From assembly GCA_947474435.1 (NCBI GenBank), contig CANJII010000005.1:1-64000 (forward strand): a DNA stretch of 64,000 bases, read 5' to 3'. Both the position numbers and the translations under genes were made by a program. This document shows positions 38,201 to 47,558 of this stretch, piece by piece. Positions within the stretch are counted from its first letter, which is position 1. Each line of letters starts with the position of its first letter. The notes below the pieces were generated by a model. The model was not told the DNA's origin. It made no database searches and worked only from the letters and a program-made list of their open reading frames with translations. This DNA is from Chitinophagaceae bacterium (GTDB taxonomy: Bacteria; Bacteroidota; Bacteroidia; Chitinophagales; UBA10324).

Positions 38201-38229
38201 ATTTCTATCAAATAATTTTTAAAACAAAG

Positions 38230-38258
38230 AAAGTCAGACTCAGTGTCTGACTTTTTTT
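38230..38258 (+). terminator. Rho-independent terminator after lon
   Basis: AAAGTCAGAC (38230-38239) pairs perfectly with GTCTGACTTT (38244-38253), followed by a T run. Confidence 0.88.
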
Positions 38259-38290
38259 ATTTTCACCCCACAAACATTTCAATTCAAATC

Positions 38291-40114
38291 ATGATTAAAA
38301 ACATTTTATTAATTCTCTCCCTCTCATTTGTAGTTCTTGCTTCGTGTAATTCATCAGCTACTCATGATGATGTATCAAAGCAGGTTGATACTTTTCTTAC
38401 TGCATATAATGCAGAGTTTCAGAAATTACTGATTGCTTCTAACGAAGGTCAATGGTTATTGAATACTCACATTGTAGAAGGAGATACCATCACTTCAAAA
38501 AAAGCGGCTGAAGCCGATGAAGCATTTGCAAAGTACACCGGCAGTAAAGATGTGATTGAAAAAGTAAAAAAGTTTTTAGAAAGCAAGGATCAGCTATCAG
38601 ACATTCAGGTTCGTCAGTTAAATGCAATTTTATTTACTGCGGGTAATACACCTGAAACTGCCGGTGATGTGGTGAAGCAGCGGATAGCTGCACAGAACAA
38701 ACAAACCGAAATGATGTATGGTTTTAAGTTTATGATGAATGGCAAAGAAGTTACTCCGAACAACATTCAGGATATTCTTTCCAATTCTACAAATATGAAG
38801 GAGCGCAATGCTGCATGGACAGCATCTAAAGAAGTTGGCAAGGTTTTAAAAGATGGTTTAACTAACCTCCGCGATTTGCGAAACAAAAGTGTGCAGGCGC
38901 TCGACTACCAGGATTTCTTTCAGTACCAGGCAAGTGAATATGGATACAGCACTGATGATTTAATTGGAGTTACCCGTGGAATGATGAAGGATGTGTGGCC
39001 GCTCTATCGTGAGCTGCATACATGGGCGCGTTACGAATTAGCAAAAAAATACAAGCAACCTGTACCGGATTATATTCCTGCTGATTGGTTACCAAATCGC
39101 TGGGGACAAGATTGGACTTCATTGGTAAATGTGGAAGGTTTGGATATTGATCCATACTTAAAGGAAAAAGGAGCGGAGTGGATTGTGAAAAAAGGAGAGG
39201 AGTACTACATGAGTTTAGGTTTCGGTGCGTTGCCACAAACATTTTATGATAAATCATCCTTGTATCCTGTTGCACCTGATGCTGGTTACAAAAAAAACAC
39301 GCACGCTTCTGCCTGGCACATTGATAACAATAAAGATGTTCGTTCGCTCATGAGCATTGAACCGAATTCGGAATGGTGGGGAACCGTTTTACACGAGTTA
39401 GGTCACATTTATTATTATCAGACTTATAGTACACCTGAAGTACCAATGATTTTGCGCACAGGTGCTAACCGTGCTTATCATGAAGCAATGGGTTCTATGA
39501 TGGGATTGGCTTCTTTTCAAAAACCTTTTCTTGCAGGTTTAGGTATGGTAGATGCAAATGCCAAAACAAATGACACACTCATGATGTTGAAGGAAGCATT
39601 GGATTACATCGTTCACATACCATGGGGAAGCGGAGTGATGACAGAGTTTGAATATAATTTGTATTCAAAAAATTTACCGGAGAATCAATTCAATGCCGAG
39701 TGGTGGGATTTGGTTAAACGCTACCAGGGAATTGTTCCGCCATCAACTCGTGGTGAAGAATATTGCGATGCGGCAACCAAGACACACATCAACGATGATG
39801 CAGCACAGTATTATGATTACAGCATGAGTAATGTGTTGTTGTTTCAATGGCATGTGTACATCGCAAAAAATATTTTACATCAGGAACCAAATGCAACCAA
39901 TTACTGGGGCAATAAGGAAGTTGGAGCTTTCATAAAAAAATTAATGGCTCCCGGCGCAAGTGTTGACTGGAAAGCGCACATGAAAAATTGCGTGGGTGCC
40001 GATATGAGTGCTCAACCAATGATAGAATACTTCGCGCCATTAATGGCTTACCTGAAAAAAGTAAATGCAGGAAGAACTTGCACATTGCCCGAGCAACCTG
40101 ATTTTGCAAAATAG
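38291..40114 (+). CDS. M2-family (ACE-like) zinc peptidyl-dipeptidase, lipoprotein
   Basis: The 607-residue protein has a lipoprotein signal (lipobox-like VVLASC) and a single M2 peptidase domain. The zinc motif HELGH is at 368-372, and the third ligand Glu is in AYHEAMG about 25 residues later, as in angiotensin-converting enzyme. RTGANRAYHEA is a typical family stretch. It is expected in the periplasm, removing C-terminal dipeptides. ATG 38291 is chosen for the signal; an upstream ATG overlaps the lon terminator. Confidence 0.92.
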   Translation: MIKNILLILSLSFVVLASCNSSATHDDVSKQVDTFLTAYNAEFQKLLIASNEGQWLLNTHIVEGDTITSKKAAEADEAFAKYTGSKDVIEKVKKFLESKDQLSDIQVRQLNAILFTAGNTPETAGDVVKQRIAAQNKQTEMMYGFKFMMNGKEVTPNNIQDILSNSTNMKERNAAWTASKEVGKVLKDGLTNLRDLRNKSVQALDYQDFFQYQASEYGYSTDDLIGVTRGMMKDVWPLYRELHTWARYELAKKYKQPVPDYIPADWLPNRWGQDWTSLVNVEGLDIDPYLKEKGAEWIVKKGEEYYMSLGFGALPQTFYDKSSLYPVAPDAGYKKNTHASAWHIDNNKDVRSLMSIEPNSEWWGTVLHELGHIYYYQTYSTPEVPMILRTGANRAYHEAMGSMMGLASFQKPFLAGLGMVDANAKTNDTLMMLKEALDYIVHIPWGSGVMTEFEYNLYSKNLPENQFNAEWWDLVKRYQGIVPPSTRGEEYCDAATKTHINDDAAQYYDYSMSNVLLFQWHVYIAKNILHQEPNATNYWGNKEVGAFIKKLMAPGASVDWKAHMKNCVGADMSAQPMIEYFAPLMAYLKKVNAGRTCTLPEQPDFAK

Positions 40115-40166
40115 ATTTTAATAAAGCTGATAATCCTTTAGTCTTATTGTTTCGCAAAAAAATTAA

Positions 40167-40796
40167 ATGGCTATTATTGAAGAACCACAAGATGAAGTAA
40201 TTTCTTCTATCAAACAGAAGAAATTATTTCATCATATTGAGTGGAAGTTATATCCTGAAAAAGTTGTTTATAGTAATAAACGAATTTTTCATAGTCTTGA
40301 AAGAGAAATTCCATTTGAGGAATTAACAAATAAAAAAATTTTTGAAAGGACGAATAATATTTCAGCAACTGTTCTTGCAGTTGCCCTTATTGTGATATTT
40401 ATAGGAAAAACTATTTCAATATTTTTTTATGAAACTCAGCCCGAGTTTGGATGGTACGCAGTTCTACTTGCTATAACTTTTATTTTAACTCTTGTTGCAT
40501 ACAGCAATTCATCAAATTTTGTTTTGATTGAGGCATCTATCCCAAATTTTCTATTTCTGTATATAAATAAACCAAACGAAAATGTAGTAGAAGAATTTTT
40601 AAAAAAATATAAGGAAGCAGGCAAAAATTATTTCATAAAAAAATATATTGAGAATCATGACATTACTGATTTGAATCTGAAATGTAATTGGGTAGAAGTT
40701 ATGAAATCAATGCAATTTATTGGCTTTAATGATGCTGCCAAATTGATTAACAAAATCAAGGAACCAAACACAAGGAATCCAATTGGGTTTAAATAA
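40167..40796 (+). CDS. Membrane protein of unknown function
   Basis: The 209-residue protein has two adjacent transmembrane helices (about 70-92 and 97-115) framed by cytosolic parts. The N-terminal half contains a PH-like segment (KLFHHIEWKLYPEKVVYSN). The C-terminal part is helical and polar. No family is recognised. It begins 52 nt after the M2 peptidase gene. Confidence 0.6.
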   Translation: MAIIEEPQDEVISSIKQKKLFHHIEWKLYPEKVVYSNKRIFHSLEREIPFEELTNKKIFERTNNISATVLAVALIVIFIGKTISIFFYETQPEFGWYAVLLAITFILTLVAYSNSSNFVLIEASIPNFLFLYINKPNENVVEEFLKKYKEAGKNYFIKKYIENHDITDLNLKCNWVEVMKSMQFIGFNDAAKLINKIKEPNTRNPIGFK

Positions 40797-40880
40797 AATT
40801 AATTTAGAAAAATATTTTTTTTACGATAGAAGACTAATTGAAAAAATTCTACATTCACTCACAACAAAAACTGAAATACG

Positions 40881-41501
40881 ATGAGCGGAAAAAAATTTGT
40901 GATTGCCGGAATAGGAACCGATGTTGGAAAAACAATTGCTGCTGCAATTTTATGTGAAGCTTTGAAAGCAGATTACTGGAAACCGGTTCAGGCAGGAAAA
41001 CTTTTTAATAAAGACAGCGATATTATTTCAGGATTAACAGAGGGAAAAATAAAAGTTCATCCTGAAGCATATCCCATGCAGTTTGCCATGTCGCCTTACG
41101 CATCTGCTAAGCGTGAAGGAATTGAAATTGATGTAAACAAAATTGTTCCACCGGTAACTGCTAATACTTTATTCATTGAATTAGCAGGAGGAATTATGGT
41201 TCCGCTCACAAAAGATATAATGATGATTGATTTAATGGCGAAGTGGAATTACCCCGTCATTTTAATTTCAAAAAATTATGTCGGCAACATCAATCACACA
41301 CTACTCACCTGCATTGCATTGAAAGATAGAAACATTCCAGTTGCTGGGATCATTTTCAATGGAGATATAAATGAAGATTCTGAAACCATCATTATTCAAC
41401 ACAGCGGCGCAAAATTGTTAGGTCACATTGCTGATATGAAACCACTTGATGCTGCATCAATAAGAAAACAGGCAGAATCTTTTAAGAATATTTCGTTGTA
41501 G
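40881..41501 (+). CDS. bioD: ATP-dependent dethiobiotin synthetase
   Basis: BioD closes the ureido ring in biotin synthesis, converting diaminopelargonate and CO2 to dethiobiotin. The 206-residue protein has the P-loop GIGTDVGKT near residues 10-18, the KPVQAG motif and the ELAGGIMVPL loop in place of the common E-GAGG. No other bio gene is adjacent. It converges with the TrmH gene across 5 nt. Confidence 0.93.
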   Translation: MSGKKFVIAGIGTDVGKTIAAAILCEALKADYWKPVQAGKLFNKDSDIISGLTEGKIKVHPEAYPMQFAMSPYASAKREGIEIDVNKIVPPVTANTLFIELAGGIMVPLTKDIMMIDLMAKWNYPVILISKNYVGNINHTLLTCIALKDRNIPVAGIIFNGDINEDSETIIIQHSGAKLLGHIADMKPLDAASIRKQAESFKNISL

Positions 41502-41506
41502 AGAAA

Positions 41507-42088
41507 TTATTTCTCTAGCCAATTTTTATATTCTGAATTCAATTCAGTTTCTGAAAGCATCGGCGAATCATATTTTCTAATAATATCTCTTTGTCGATAA
41601 GTTTCATAAAGTGTAACAGCACACGCAACAGAAATGTTCAAACTCTCAATCATGCCGACTTGCGGAATTAAGAAATTTCCGGTACACGATGCAGCAAGTT
41701 CATCCGAAATTCCGGCATGTTCATTTCCAAAAACCAAAGCAGTTGATTCGGTTAAATTCAATTCATATAAACTCTTAGATTGCTCGGTCAGTTTAGTGCC
41801 GAAAATATTTTTATACTTTTTCCGAACTTCAATCATGCATTCTTCCACCGAAAAGAACCAGTGAATATCCACCCACTTGCTTGCGCTTGAGGAACTTTTC
41901 TTTCCGAGTTTGGTGTATAGTCGCTCAATGGTTTGAATGATGTAAACTTCTTTCACACCAACAGAATCACAAGTGCGCAATACCGCGCTGATGTTGTGCG
42001 GGTCATTCACATTTTCAAACACCACTGTTAAATCAGTTTGCCGTTTGGCAATTACTCTTTTGAATTTACTTTCTCTTTCGGGAGTCAT
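41507..42088 (-). CDS. TrmH-like tRNA/rRNA 2'-O-ribose methyltransferase (SpoU family)
   Basis: The 193-residue SPOUT enzyme has motif 1 NVNDPHNISAVLRTCD, motif 2 VFGNEHAGIS and motif 3 IPQVGMIESLNISVACAV. These match TrmH, which methylates G18 of tRNA; the N-terminal KRQTDLTVVFENV fits TrmH as well. Assignment to tRNA rather than rRNA is probable but not proven. Confidence 0.9.
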   Translation of the reverse strand: MTPERESKFKRVIAKRQTDLTVVFENVNDPHNISAVLRTCDSVGVKEVYIIQTIERLYTKLGKKSSSSASKWVDIHWFFSVEECMIEVRKKYKNIFGTKLTEQSKSLYELNLTESTALVFGNEHAGISDELAASCTGNFLIPQVGMIESLNISVACAVTLYETYRQRDIIRKYDSPMLSETELNSEYKNWLEK

Positions 42089-42091
42089 ATT

Positions 42092-42126
42092 TAAAATTAA
42101 AAAGTAAAAATGAAAAATTAAAATTC
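42092..42126. repeat. Heptamer-periodic repeat (5 units)
   Basis: TAAAATT, AAAAAGT, AAAAATG, AAAAATT, AAAATTC lie just upstream of the TrmH-like gene start (minus strand). Confidence 0.5.
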
Positions 42127-42216
42127 AAGAGGCTGTAAATAGTTTGTACAGTAGAAATATTTTCTGTTCAAAAAGAATTGTTTTTTCTTCTTTAATAGAA
42201 AATACTTTTCACCCTG

Positions 42217-43095
42217 ATGAAGCAACATCATTATGCCACCAGAGGAAAAATTGTTTCCGATTTTATTTTAATCGGAATTGGAATTTTATGTGCTTCTGTA
42301 GGATTGAAAGGTTTTATTCTGCCTAATCATTTTACTGATGGTGGAATTACAGGTATTTCTATTTTATCCTCTCTTGCCAGCCCGATTTCAATTTCTGTCT
42401 GGATAGTTGTTTTTAATATTCCATTTATCATTTTGGGGTATCGTCAAATCTCTTGGGTGTTTGCATTGAAGTCAGCCATAGGAATTGTTGGTTTGGCGGT
42501 TGCATTAATTTTTATTCATCTTCCGGTTATTACTAATGATAAGTTATTGATTGCAGTTTTCGGCGGATTCTTTCTCGGAACAGGAATTGGTTTTGCTATA
42601 CGCGGCGGGGGTGTGCTGGATGGAACCGAAGTACTTGCACTTGCACTATCGAGAAGATTTTCATTTTCAATCGGAGATATTATTCTCGTAATTAATCTTT
42701 TTATCTTTTCTGTTGCTGCGTTTTATTTAGGAATGGAAGCCGCATTGTATTCTGTACTTACTTATCTGGCAGCAAGCAAAACAGTTGATTTCATTGTGCA
42801 GGGAATTGAAGAATATACCAGTGTGATGATTATTTCGCCAAAGAATGAAGAAATAAGAAGAGGTGTAATTGAAGTAATGGGCAGAGGTGTAACAATATTA
42901 AAAGGTGAAAGGGGCTTTGGTCTGCACGGCGATCACAGGAGTGATTTAAAAATTGTGTATTGCATTCTCACCAGATTGGAAATCCCTAAACTGAAAGCAA
43001 TTGTTCACAAATTAGATCCTGATGCTTTTGTGGTAATACAAAGTGTGAATGAAGTGCGGGGAGGCATGGTGAAGAAGCGTTCGTTTCATCATTAA
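42217..43095 (+). CDS. YitT family membrane protein
   Basis: The 292-residue protein has five to six transmembrane helices (about 18-210) with the YitT hallmarks HFTDGGITGIS and RGGGVLDGTEVLAL. A C-terminal cytosolic DUF2179 domain contains VTILKGERGFG. The function is unknown; a transport role is presumed. It converges with the M16 peptidase gene across a bidirectional terminator. Confidence 0.9.
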   Translation: MKQHHYATRGKIVSDFILIGIGILCASVGLKGFILPNHFTDGGITGISILSSLASPISISVWIVVFNIPFIILGYRQISWVFALKSAIGIVGLAVALIFIHLPVITNDKLLIAVFGGFFLGTGIGFAIRGGGVLDGTEVLALALSRRFSFSIGDIILVINLFIFSVAAFYLGMEAALYSVLTYLAASKTVDFIVQGIEEYTSVMIISPKNEEIRRGVIEVMGRGVTILKGERGFGLHGDHRSDLKIVYCILTRLEIPKLKAIVHKLDPDAFVVIQSVNEVRGGMVKKRSFHH

Positions 43096-43214
43096 GGAAA
43101 AATTATTTGGTATTGATTATTATATAATTTAAAATACAATTACTTCATTTCAGATATGTACGGTTTTTAAAAACCATCCTGATTTTGAATATATACATTT
43201 CGAAAAACATAAAA

Positions 43215-43246
43215 AAAGGCGATACTTTTCAGTATCGCCTTTTTAT
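43215..43246. terminator. Bidirectional terminator between yitT-like and M16 genes
   Basis: AAAGGCGATACT (43215-43226) and AGTATCGCCTTT (43231-43242) form a perfect 12-bp stem with a 4-nt loop, with A and T runs on both sides. Confidence 0.92.
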
Positions 43247-43266
43247 TAATCAACTACTATTTGAAT

Positions 43267-46065
43267 TTATTTTTCGGGATACAAAACAACAGTTCCGAAG
43301 TTTGTTTTATCCAGATGTTTAACTGCTAACCGTTTAAAATCATCACTTTTCAAAGAACTTATCTGAGCTTCGAAATTTTTTATTTCAGAAACACTTTCAT
43401 TGTCCTTTAACGACGATGTTATTAATCCAAGCCAGAAACGATTTTCTTTTAAATCAGCTTCGCGACCTTTTAACAACAACTCTTTTACTTTTAGTAAATC
43501 TTTATCGTTGCAACCATTTGCCTGAATATCAGCAATAACTTTTCGCGCTGCGCCCATAAGTGTATCAACATTATCAGGCGAACAACCAAAAGAAATCATA
43601 ATGCGGCATTGTGATTTTGGATAATGCACCATGCGCGGCGAAGCTGAAACGCCATAAACACCACTCATGTCTTCGCGAAGCGTTTCGCGCAATTTGATAT
43701 TAAGTAATTGCATAAATGCATTCACTTCATTTCGGTTATGTCTGTTGTATTCAAACGGACTCATGTACAACATGGTTACTCTGCTTTTTGCATCGGTTCC
43801 TTTGTAAACTTTTTTAGTATAGTTACCCGACATCCATTTTATGTTATTGTCTTTATAAGTTTCAGTTTTTCCTTTTGAAGGAATACTGCCGATGTATTTT
43901 TCTACTAATGGTTTTAATGCATCAGGTGCAACGGTTCCAACAAAAACAAAAGTGAAATCGGCAGGATCACTGAAGCGCTCACGAAACACATTGTATGAAC
44001 GGGTTAATTTAATCTGCAATAGTTTCTGCTCGGTTATTGGTTGATACCGGTAATTATATGAATACATAATTGCTGTAAGTGAATCGGAGAAAACTGATTC
44101 AGGACGGTTGCCGGCATTTTGCAATTGCGTACTCAATTGTGATAAGTATGAATTGAAAGCTGTTGAATCTTTTCGTGGCGCTGTGAAATATAAATTAGCG
44201 AACTGTAATAAATTCTCCAGGTCTTTTACCGAACTGCTTCCGTTAAACCCTTCAGTTAATTCATCAATGTTCGGAGAAATACTTAAAATCATATTACTTA
44301 CATACTTGCTTAACTCCACATTATCATAATTTCCTAAACCTGAATTATCAATGATTCCATCAGCATTATTTGCTGAAATAAAATCAGCGTCAGGATAAAG
44401 AGATGTTCCGCCCCAGCTAAAAGCATTGAACAAAATTTCGTCATTTTTAAAATCAGTTTGTTTAAAAACAACTTTTGCGCCGTTGCTTAAAATCCAGGTG
44501 GTAATATTATTATCGGCATCAGTTGATTCCTTGGTTACTTTTCCCGGAGTTGGAACAACATCGGTTAATGGTTTATCTGATACTTTGTCCTGGTATTTTT
44601 CAAGAGTGGTTTTATTCACTTTATTGAAAATGGTTTTTAAAGTTTCTTCTGATGGTATGCTCACACCTTGTTTATCAGGAGCGGTAACTACGATCACGCA
44701 GTTTTTACCATCGGTTATCCATGAGGAAATTAATTTATTTACTTCTTCTAATGTGATACCGGGAATAAATTCTTTTGCTGCATTGTATTCCCAATCAATA
44801 CCCGGAATTGGTTCCTGTTCTAAAAAGTTGCTTACATATTCACGCACCAACGATTTTGATTCTGTTTTGTCTTTTTCATTAAACATGGTTTCATAACTGC
44901 GAATAACAGATTGTTTAGCACGATCTAATTCTGTGGATGTGTAACCAAATTGTTTCACCCGCTGAATTTCGGTAAGTAGTGTTGTTAATCCCGTTTCAAT
45001 TCCGTTATCGGGAACAACACAGTATCCGGCAAATGCATTTTTTGCTCTTACAATTCCTGAAAAATCAGAACCGGCAAAAGTGAATGGCGGATTATTTTGC
45101 TGTAACAATTCATTGTATCGGTCATTCAACATGCTTGTCGCAATACTTGCAATCATGCTGTTTCGGTAATCGTTAATGGTTTTTGAATCAGGCACCGGTT
45201 GCTTGTAATAAACCTGAATTAAAGAATAGGAAGCTTCTTTATCAGTACAAACTGAAACCTTTAAATCGTTGTGATCAGGAACAGTGTAGGTTGGCCGTGG
45301 TTTTTCTGAAGCAGGATTCTTTACTTCGGCAAAATATCCTTTTATCAATCCTTCAATTTTATCAACATCAATATCGCCAACAACTACTATCGCCATTAAA
45401 TCAGGGCGATACCAGGTTTTATAAAAACTTCTTATGGTATCATGCGGAGCACCTTCAATAATTTCTTTGGTTCCAATTGGCAACCGGTCAGCATATCGTG
45501 AACCGAAAAACATAACCGGAAAATATTTACGACGCATTCTTTCATCGGCACCTTGGCCTAATCTCCATTCTTCAACTACCACTCCGCGTTCTTTATCAAT
45601 CTCATCACCATCAAGGGTTACGAGGTGAGCCCATTCTTTGAGAATCTGAAAGCCCTTTAAAAAAATTTTTTCAGTATCAGTTGGTAACTGAAGCATGTAA
45701 ACAGTTTCATCAAAACTGGTGTATGCATTCAAATCAGCTCCGAACCGGGTACCTATTGATTCCAGGTAATCAACCAATTCACTCTTCTTAAAATTTTGTG
45801 TTCCATTAAAACACATGTGTTCAAGCAAGTGGGCAAGCCCCTGCTGGTTGTCGGTTTCCATCATAGAACCGGCATTCACTGCAAGGCGAAGCTCACAACG
45901 CTTTTCAGGTTTTGCATTGTGCTTGATATAGTAAGTCATTCCATTCGGAAGTTTACCGATTCGCACATTCGGATCAACCGGAATGCTGCTGTTTAAATTG
46001 GCGTTTTGCGCCTGCAATAAAAACGGAAAGAGAAGGAGAGTGAGAAATTTCAAAAATGTTTTCAT
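43267..46065 (-). CDS. M16-family zinc metallopeptidase (two-lobed, secreted)
   Basis: The 932-residue protein has a signal peptide (to FLLQAQ) and two M16 halves. The inverted zinc motif HLLEH is at 79-83, with the downstream Glu ligand in ERGVVVEEW (about residue 155-163), so the N-terminal half is active. The C-terminal half (about 500-932) lacks the motif and completes the chamber, as in pitrilysin-type enzymes. It probably degrades peptides in the periplasm. A perfect promoter lies just upstream. Confidence 0.94.
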   Translation of the reverse strand: MKTFLKFLTLLLFPFLLQAQNANLNSSIPVDPNVRIGKLPNGMTYYIKHNAKPEKRCELRLAVNAGSMMETDNQQGLAHLLEHMCFNGTQNFKKSELVDYLESIGTRFGADLNAYTSFDETVYMLQLPTDTEKIFLKGFQILKEWAHLVTLDGDEIDKERGVVVEEWRLGQGADERMRRKYFPVMFFGSRYADRLPIGTKEIIEGAPHDTIRSFYKTWYRPDLMAIVVVGDIDVDKIEGLIKGYFAEVKNPASEKPRPTYTVPDHNDLKVSVCTDKEASYSLIQVYYKQPVPDSKTINDYRNSMIASIATSMLNDRYNELLQQNNPPFTFAGSDFSGIVRAKNAFAGYCVVPDNGIETGLTTLLTEIQRVKQFGYTSTELDRAKQSVIRSYETMFNEKDKTESKSLVREYVSNFLEQEPIPGIDWEYNAAKEFIPGITLEEVNKLISSWITDGKNCVIVVTAPDKQGVSIPSEETLKTIFNKVNKTTLEKYQDKVSDKPLTDVVPTPGKVTKESTDADNNITTWILSNGAKVVFKQTDFKNDEILFNAFSWGGTSLYPDADFISANNADGIIDNSGLGNYDNVELSKYVSNMILSISPNIDELTEGFNGSSSVKDLENLLQFANLYFTAPRKDSTAFNSYLSQLSTQLQNAGNRPESVFSDSLTAIMYSYNYRYQPITEQKLLQIKLTRSYNVFRERFSDPADFTFVFVGTVAPDALKPLVEKYIGSIPSKGKTETYKDNNIKWMSGNYTKKVYKGTDAKSRVTMLYMSPFEYNRHNRNEVNAFMQLLNIKLRETLREDMSGVYGVSASPRMVHYPKSQCRIMISFGCSPDNVDTLMGAARKVIADIQANGCNDKDLLKVKELLLKGREADLKENRFWLGLITSSLKDNESVSEIKNFEAQISSLKSDDFKRLAVKHLDKTNFGTVVLYPEK

Positions 46066-46097
46066 TTTTTAATTTGTGTTTTTTTCAAAAAGGGAAT

Positions 46098-46127
46098 CAA
46101 AACTAACAATACAATTTGCAGTTGCAA
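46098..46127 (-). promoter_or_regulatory. Promoter of the M16 peptidase gene
   Basis: On the minus strand TTG (46127-46125), 19-nt spacer, TAGTTTTG (46105-46098): full consensus, about 33 nt before the ATG at 46065. Confidence 0.7.
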
Positions 46128-46215
46128 GAGAGTAAGTGCCATTTGGTAAAGCAGAATTTATTGCCTGATCTTTTATTGGGGGATAAAAATATTATTCAAT
46201 GATTTACAGTTGAAA

Positions 46216-46899
46216 TTAATTAGCCGGATCAATAAATATTTCGTGTCTAATGGCAAAACGAACTAAACCAACCATGTTTTTCGAATTTGTTTTCTTTAAA
46301 AGATTTGTTCGATGACAGGAAATTGTATGATCTGAAATAAAAAGTTTTTCAGATATTTCTTTATTGCTGTTTTCTTCACAAATCAATTTCAATATTTCTT
46401 CCTCGCGATTGGTAAGCACAATGCCACCCACTGTTTTTGTTCTTTTAGCCTTATGTGCCACTACTTTCTGAAAAAGCAAGTCCGATGATTGTGGAGTGAA
46501 ATAATATTTTCGATGAAATACATTAATCATCGCATTGGTTAATTCTTCCTGATCGGTGTTCTTGAATAAATAACCCAATGCACCTGCATCAATCATGTTT
46601 CTAATGTTCTCTTCATTTTCGTGCATGGATAATGCAATGATTCCAATGTCAGGATATTCTTCAGTTATATATGTAGTTGATTCAATTCCGTTTCCATCTT
46701 TCATGGTAATATCCATAAATATAATATCCACTTTTTTTCGTTTTAATATTTTAATGGCCTCATTTCCGCTGCCGGCTTCAATCAGTTCTTTTACAAATCC
46801 TATGTTTTTTAAAGTGGCAATCATGCCTTGTCGAAATAATTTGTGATCGTCGGCTATCATCACCTTCAGCTGAGCTATTTCGTTGTATGCAGTATTCAT
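46216..46899 (-). CDS. NarL/LuxR-type response regulator
   Basis: The 227-residue protein has a receiver domain (about 11-130; acidic pocket in IADDHKLFRQGM, phosphoacceptor D63 in IIFMDITMKDG) and a LuxR-type helix-turn-helix (about 155-220; LTNREEEILKLICEENSNKEISEKL split by family motifs). No kinase is adjacent, so it is an orphan in this window. A divergent promoter with three operator-like repeats lies 270 nt upstream, making it a candidate regulator of the 47341-48462 operon. Confidence 0.92.
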   Translation of the reverse strand: MNTAYNEIAQLKVMIADDHKLFRQGMIATLKNIGFVKELIEAGSGNEAIKILKRKKVDIIFMDITMKDGNGIESTTYITEEYPDIGIIALSMHENEENIRNMIDAGALGYLFKNTDQEELTNAMINVFHRKYYFTPQSSDLLFQKVVAHKAKRTKTVGGIVLTNREEEILKLICEENSNKEISEKLFISDHTISCHRTNLLKKTNSKNMVGLVRFAIRHEIFIDPAN

Positions 46900-47169
46900 T
46901 TAAAATATTTTAAAACCGAAAAAGTTTTCAAACTGATTTAATTTTCAATTCAGCTTTTTCTTTCTGATTTTTATTTACCGGTCATTTAGTTTAATATTTG
47001 TTAAAATGAATTCGTTTTTGTTTGCAGGCAAAAGCAAATGTACTATTCAAAAAACACCAAAATCAGTCTGCAGAATTATTGCAGAAAATAGTGCAAAAAT
47101 ATTTTATTGCTGAAAGCATTGCTGGTAAGGAGTTAGAGCAGAAATCAGACTTTAAAAATCAATTAATTA

Positions 47170-47245
47170 AATAGTAGTTTACTGCTAATGAATTAGTGGT
47201 AAACTATTAGTTCAGTAATGCGAAAATTAGTAGTAAACTGCTATT
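47170..47245. promoter_or_regulatory. Three operator-like repeats
   Basis: Copies lie at 47170-47189 (inverted), 47191-47210 and 47225-47245 (direct). Consensus ATTAGYRGTAAACTRYTA. Copy 1 (reversed) and copy 3 agree at 18 of 20 positions. Copy 3 touches the -33 element of the adjacent promoter. The arrangement suits binding of a dimeric regulator. Confidence 0.6.
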
Positions 47246-47275
47246 GTAGGTGGGTATGTGGCCACTGTATTTTTG
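47244..47275 (+). promoter_or_regulatory. Promoter of the unknown small-protein operon
   Basis: TTG (47244-47246), 21-nt spacer, TATTTTTG (47268-47275): consensus match. The predicted start near 47282 leaves a leader of about 60 nt containing AAAAGGAGTAA (47285-47295). Confidence 0.65.
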
Positions 47276-47340
47276 TTTCATACTAAAAGGAGTAAAGCAA
47301 AGGCAAGTAATAAATTTTATAAAACGAATAAAAAAATAAA

Positions 47341-47496
47341 ATGAATTCGAGTTTTAACGATATAAAAACCAATGAAATGCTGATACAACAACAGTTGGAT
47401 AGCGTTATATCGGAATTGAAAATTGAAAAAAAACAATTTTTAAAAAAATTGATAAGGCTTTTAATCAGAAGCTATCTGAAGCTGATTTGTTGGTGA
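47341..47496 (+). CDS. Small protein with probable frameshift at an A7 run
   Basis: An ATG-led frame of 51 codons encodes a helical, charged peptide (MNSSFNDIKTNEMLIQQQL start). After the run of seven A residues at 47442-47448 the sequence stops looking like protein in frame 0, but the -1 frame continues as KIDKAFNQKLSEADLLVNKN to a TGA at 47505-47507. Either one A is missing (mutation or consensus error) or ribosomes slip -1 on TTTTTAAAAAAA. The function is unknown. It is first in a three-gene run. Confidence 0.45.
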   Translation: MNSSFNDIKTNEMLIQQQLDSVISELKIEKKQFLKKLIRLLIRSYLKLICW

Positions 47497-47558
47497 ATAA
47501 AAATTGAGGATAATGCAGAAAAAAATTAAAACAAAATTTTAAAAACAAAAATTAGACC

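Larger units (their letters stand above)
46900..47340. other. Divergent regulatory region
   Basis: A gene-free 441-bp gap between the response regulator and the unknown operon. It holds three copies of a 19-20-nt motif (47170-47245) and a consensus promoter (47244-47275). Nothing else recognisable is seen in 46900-47165. Confidence 0.6.

Noticed and set aside
44108-46000. Several plus-strand frames opposite the M16 peptidase
   Set aside because: The minus strand encodes a continuous 932-residue protease with intact motifs; the others lack any recognisable pattern.
47170-47245. CRISPR-like array
   Set aside because: Only three imperfect copies in mixed orientation with unequal spacing; better explained as operators.
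47170-47245. Replication iterons
   Set aside because: No replication initiator gene nearby and the copies abut a consensus promoter.
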